A stretch of 6,254 nucleotides of DNA, taken from the NCBI GenBank assembly GCA_031296355.1, contig JARLFX010000012.1, forward strand, positions 1 through 6,254, in the 5' to 3' direction. Shown one piece after another: positions 5,539 to 6,254 of the stretch (positions are counted from its first letter, which is position 1; every line of letters starts with the position of its first letter). The position numbers and the translations under genes were made by a program. The notes beneath the pieces were generated by a model. The model was given only the letters and a program-made list of their open reading frames with translations, made no database searches and was not told where the DNA came from. The DNA comes from Acidobacteriaceae bacterium (GTDB taxonomy: Bacteria > Acidobacteriota > Terriglobia > Terriglobales > Acidobacteriaceae).

Positions 5539-6254
5539 ATGTCAGACCAGTTGATCGACTCCGTCAAAGCAAAATACGGCGCAGTAGCCGAGAGCGCCCT
5601 CTCCAGCGACCACACCGGCGTCCGCGCCGTGGCGGAAGCCTTCGGCTACACCGCCGAAGAGCTCACCTCCATCCCCGCCGCGGCCAACATGGGCCTCTCC
5701 TGCGGCAACCCCACCGCCACCGCGCACCTCCGGCCCGGCGAGGTCGTCGTAGACCTCGGCTCCGGCGGCGGCCTTGACGTCTTCCTCGCCGCCAAAATGG
5801 TTGGCCCCACAGGCCGCGCCATCGGCATCGATATGACCCCCGCCATGATCGACCGCGCCAGCACCAACGCTATCGAAGGCGGTTACACTAACGTCGATTT
5901 CTTCCTCTCCACCATCGACCGCATCCCCCTGCCCGATGCCTCGGCCGACTGCGTCATCAGCAACTGCGTCCTCAACCTCGCGCCGGATAAACCCGCCGTC
6001 TTCCGCGAGATCTTCCGCGTGCTCAAACCCGGCGGACGCCTCGCCGTCAGCGACATCGCCCTCAAAACCGACCTGCCCGCAGAAATCTCCAGCAGCCTCG
6101 CTGCCTACGTCGGCTGCATCGCCGGAGCCATCCGAATCGAAACCTACCGCGAAGAACTCCTCAAAGCCGGCTTCGAATTCGTCCAGATCGTAGACAGCGG
6201 TACCGACCTGAACGCCTACGCCAAGGTCAAAAACCAATCCGGCTGCTGCTCCCC
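5539..6254 (+). CDS. arsM: Arsenite S-adenosylmethionine methyltransferase, 3' end cut by window
   Basis: Methylates trivalent arsenic using S-adenosylmethionine in the cytoplasm, giving mono-, di- and possibly volatile trimethyl arsenicals. The frame is open from ATG 5539 (GAGG 5 nt upstream) to the window edge, 238 codons without a stop; probably only a short C-terminal tail is missing. [10 protein letters not shown] (49-58) holds conserved Cys55. [16 protein letters not shown] (70-85) is SAM motif I and [12 protein letters not shown] (96-107) supplies Asp98 for the ribose. [12 protein letters not shown] (140-151) and [19 protein letters not shown] (154-172) are further methyltransferase motifs. 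[10 protein letters not shown] (189-198) holds the second conserved arsenic-binding Cys193. SGCCS at 234-238 adds a C-terminal cysteine pair. There is no cysteine before residue 55, so the N-terminal conserved cysteine of the algal enzyme (C44) has no counterpart. The gene is divergent from arsR with 82 bp between the start codons, which supports arsenic-induced expression. Confidence 0.93.
   Translation, partial: MSDQLIDSVKAKYGAVAESALSSDHTGVRAVAEAFGYTAEELTSIPAAANMGLSCGNPTATAHLRPGEVVVDLGSGGGLDVFLAAKMVGPTGRAIGIDMTPAMIDRASTNAIEGGYTNVDFFLSTIDRIPLPDASADCVISNCVLNLAPDKPAVFREIFRVLKPGGRLAVSDIALKTDLPAEISSSLAAYVGCIAGAIRIETYREELLKAGFEFVQIVDSGTDLNAYAKVKNQSGCCS

Noticed and set aside
5542..6237. Long open frame on the minus strand opposite arsM (231 codons)
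   Set aside because: It is low-complexity Gly/Ala/Val/Asp protein mirroring C-ending codons of arsM. The plus frame has all the methyltransferase motifs and a ribosome-binding site.

Overview
The window reads as chromosomal DNA of a GC-rich bacterium that strongly favours codons ending in C or G and uses GTG starts. The best guess is the Acidobacteriota (Acidobacteriaceae/Terriglobia type). This rests on the style of the proteins (cytosolic GH15 glucoamylase, glycine-rich lipoprotein, ArsR-ArsM pair) and on dispersed repeats of the 'TTTGTCATTCTGAGCG...GCGAAGAATC' kind that are common between genes in that phylum. It is an inference, because no rRNA or other marker gene is present.

Left part, all on the minus strand: the start of a polytopic membrane protein leaves the window at base 1. 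Upstream of it lies a 334-residue lipoprotein (342-1346) built around two collagen-like Gly-X-Y tracts. Upstream of that is an 811-residue GH15 glucoamylase/glucodextranase-type enzyme (1513-3948) that has its catalytic residues but no signal peptide. A perfect 12-bp palindrome of LacI-family operator type sits between the lipoprotein and glucoamylase genes.

Middle part, plus strand: a Mn-type superoxide dismutase (4201-4821, GTG start) has a perfect 17-bp-stem terminator behind it. It is flanked on both sides by direct-oriented copies of a dispersed intergenic repeat. The downstream copy continues into a run of strong hairpins that fills most of the gap to arsR.

Right part: an arsenic gene pair transcribed divergently. 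arsR (minus, 5070-5456) carries two separate cysteine motifs able to bind As(III). arsM (plus, 5539 to the window edge) encodes an arsenite S-adenosylmethionine methyltransferase. They share a short control region in which the two promoters interlock and ATATTCGC half-sites form a likely ArsR operator. ArsR would repress arsM, and probably itself, until trivalent arsenic binds. ArsM would then methylate the arsenic.

There is no mobile element, CRISPR array, tRNA or rRNA. I did not find a wholly new system. The most unusual items are the collagen-like lipoprotein, the two-site ArsR with its interlocked and possibly leaderless promoter, an ArsM without the usual N-terminal cysteine, and the structured repeats around sodA.
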